From NCBI GenBank assembly GCA_959020035.1, contig CAUEQX010000116.1, positions 1-5,748 of the forward strand: a stretch of DNA of 5,748 bases. Direction: 5' to 3'. Positions 5,614 to 5,748 of this stretch are shown in pieces. A program made the position numbers and the translations under genes. A model generated the notes under the pieces. That model saw only the letters and a program-made list of their open reading frames with translations, was not told where the DNA came from and searched no databases. The DNA is from an uncultured Collinsella sp. Lineage in GTDB: Bacteria; Actinomycetota; Coriobacteriia; Coriobacteriales; Coriobacteriaceae. How positions within the stretch are numbered: position 1 is the first letter of the stretch; every line of letters starts with the position of its first letter.

Positions 5614-5718
5614 TTAGTCAAACGCAATTACCAGTGCAGCTTGCTGTTCCATTTGGGCTTCAGGAACGCTTCCAATTATTGCCAGCACCCCAATAACCTG
5701 CGCCAACGTGAACAACAT
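5614..5718 (-). CDS. Doubtful small hydrophobic ORF, 34 residues
   Basis: An ATG at 5716-5718 opens a frame that begins MLFTLAQVIGVLAIIGSVPE and ends at TAA (5614-5616). The first 16 residues are hydrophobic enough for a short membrane segment, and the rest is AQMEQQ followed by AALVIAFD. A G-rich stretch (AAAGGGGG on the minus strand, 5729-5736) lies 10 bases upstream as a possible Shine-Dalgarno sequence, and an in-frame TAA lies a little further up. I do not recognise the peptide. It may be a small membrane protein or chance. Apart from it, bases 5528-5748 are AT-richer and show no other gene. Confidence 0.25.
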   Translation of the reverse strand: MLFTLAQVIGVLAIIGSVPEAQMEQQAALVIAFD

Positions 5719-5748
5719 CCCAAAACAACCCCCTTTAGCACGTTAAAT

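Noticed and set aside
5285..5617. Plus-strand frame containing GVAQLGERLTGSQEVRGSIP, and the minus-strand frame 5258-5554 containing DRTPDLLTASQALSQLSYAP
   Set aside because: These are the well-known false proteins made by translating a tRNA gene; the segments coincide with tRNA-Ala at 5414-5489.
1..5748. CRISPR array, insertion sequence, phage or defence genes
   Set aside because: No regularly spaced direct repeats, transposase or integrase motifs or flanking target duplications were seen. The tRNA gene shows no recognisable integrase or repeat of its 3' end within the window.

Overview
The window comes from a GC-rich bacterium with ATG and GTG starts and a tRNA gene that encodes its own CCA end. 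The gene content, base composition and protein style fit a gut actinobacterium of the Coriobacteriia, perhaps Collinsella. That assignment is inferred from memory of such proteins, not from a search.

Left part (1-3800, minus strand): a glycogen pair. glgB (branching enzyme) lies upstream of glgP (glycogen phosphorylase), which runs off the left edge after 408 codons. The 93-base gap between them holds hairpins but no convincing terminator, so they are probably one operon. GlgB introduces alpha-1,6 branches and GlgP releases glucose 1-phosphate from chain ends. This GlgB is odd in two ways: the conserved His of GH13 region I is Gly, and the protein ends in a Lys/Ala-rich tail of about 66 residues resembling a histone H1 tail.

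Middle (3582-3913): a divergent control region. It contains a good extended -10 promoter facing glgB, a roughly 190-base glgB leader with several stems, a 25-base near-perfect palindrome at the predicted glgB start point, and four copies of a TGGTAAAA half-site arranged as inverted pairs beside TTGAC motifs facing the other way.

Right of centre (3914-5254, plus strand): a HAD subfamily IA phosphatase gene followed after 9 bases by a thiamine pyrophosphokinase gene (thiN). The pairing suggests that the phosphatase may act on thiamine monophosphate, giving a two-step route from thiamine monophosphate to thiamine pyrophosphate. No TPP riboswitch was seen.

Right end (5255-5748): a 73-base nested hairpin, a tRNA-Ala(GGC) gene with its own promoter and a hairpin terminator, and then about 220 bases of AT-richer DNA that holds only one doubtful 34-codon ORF on the minus strand.
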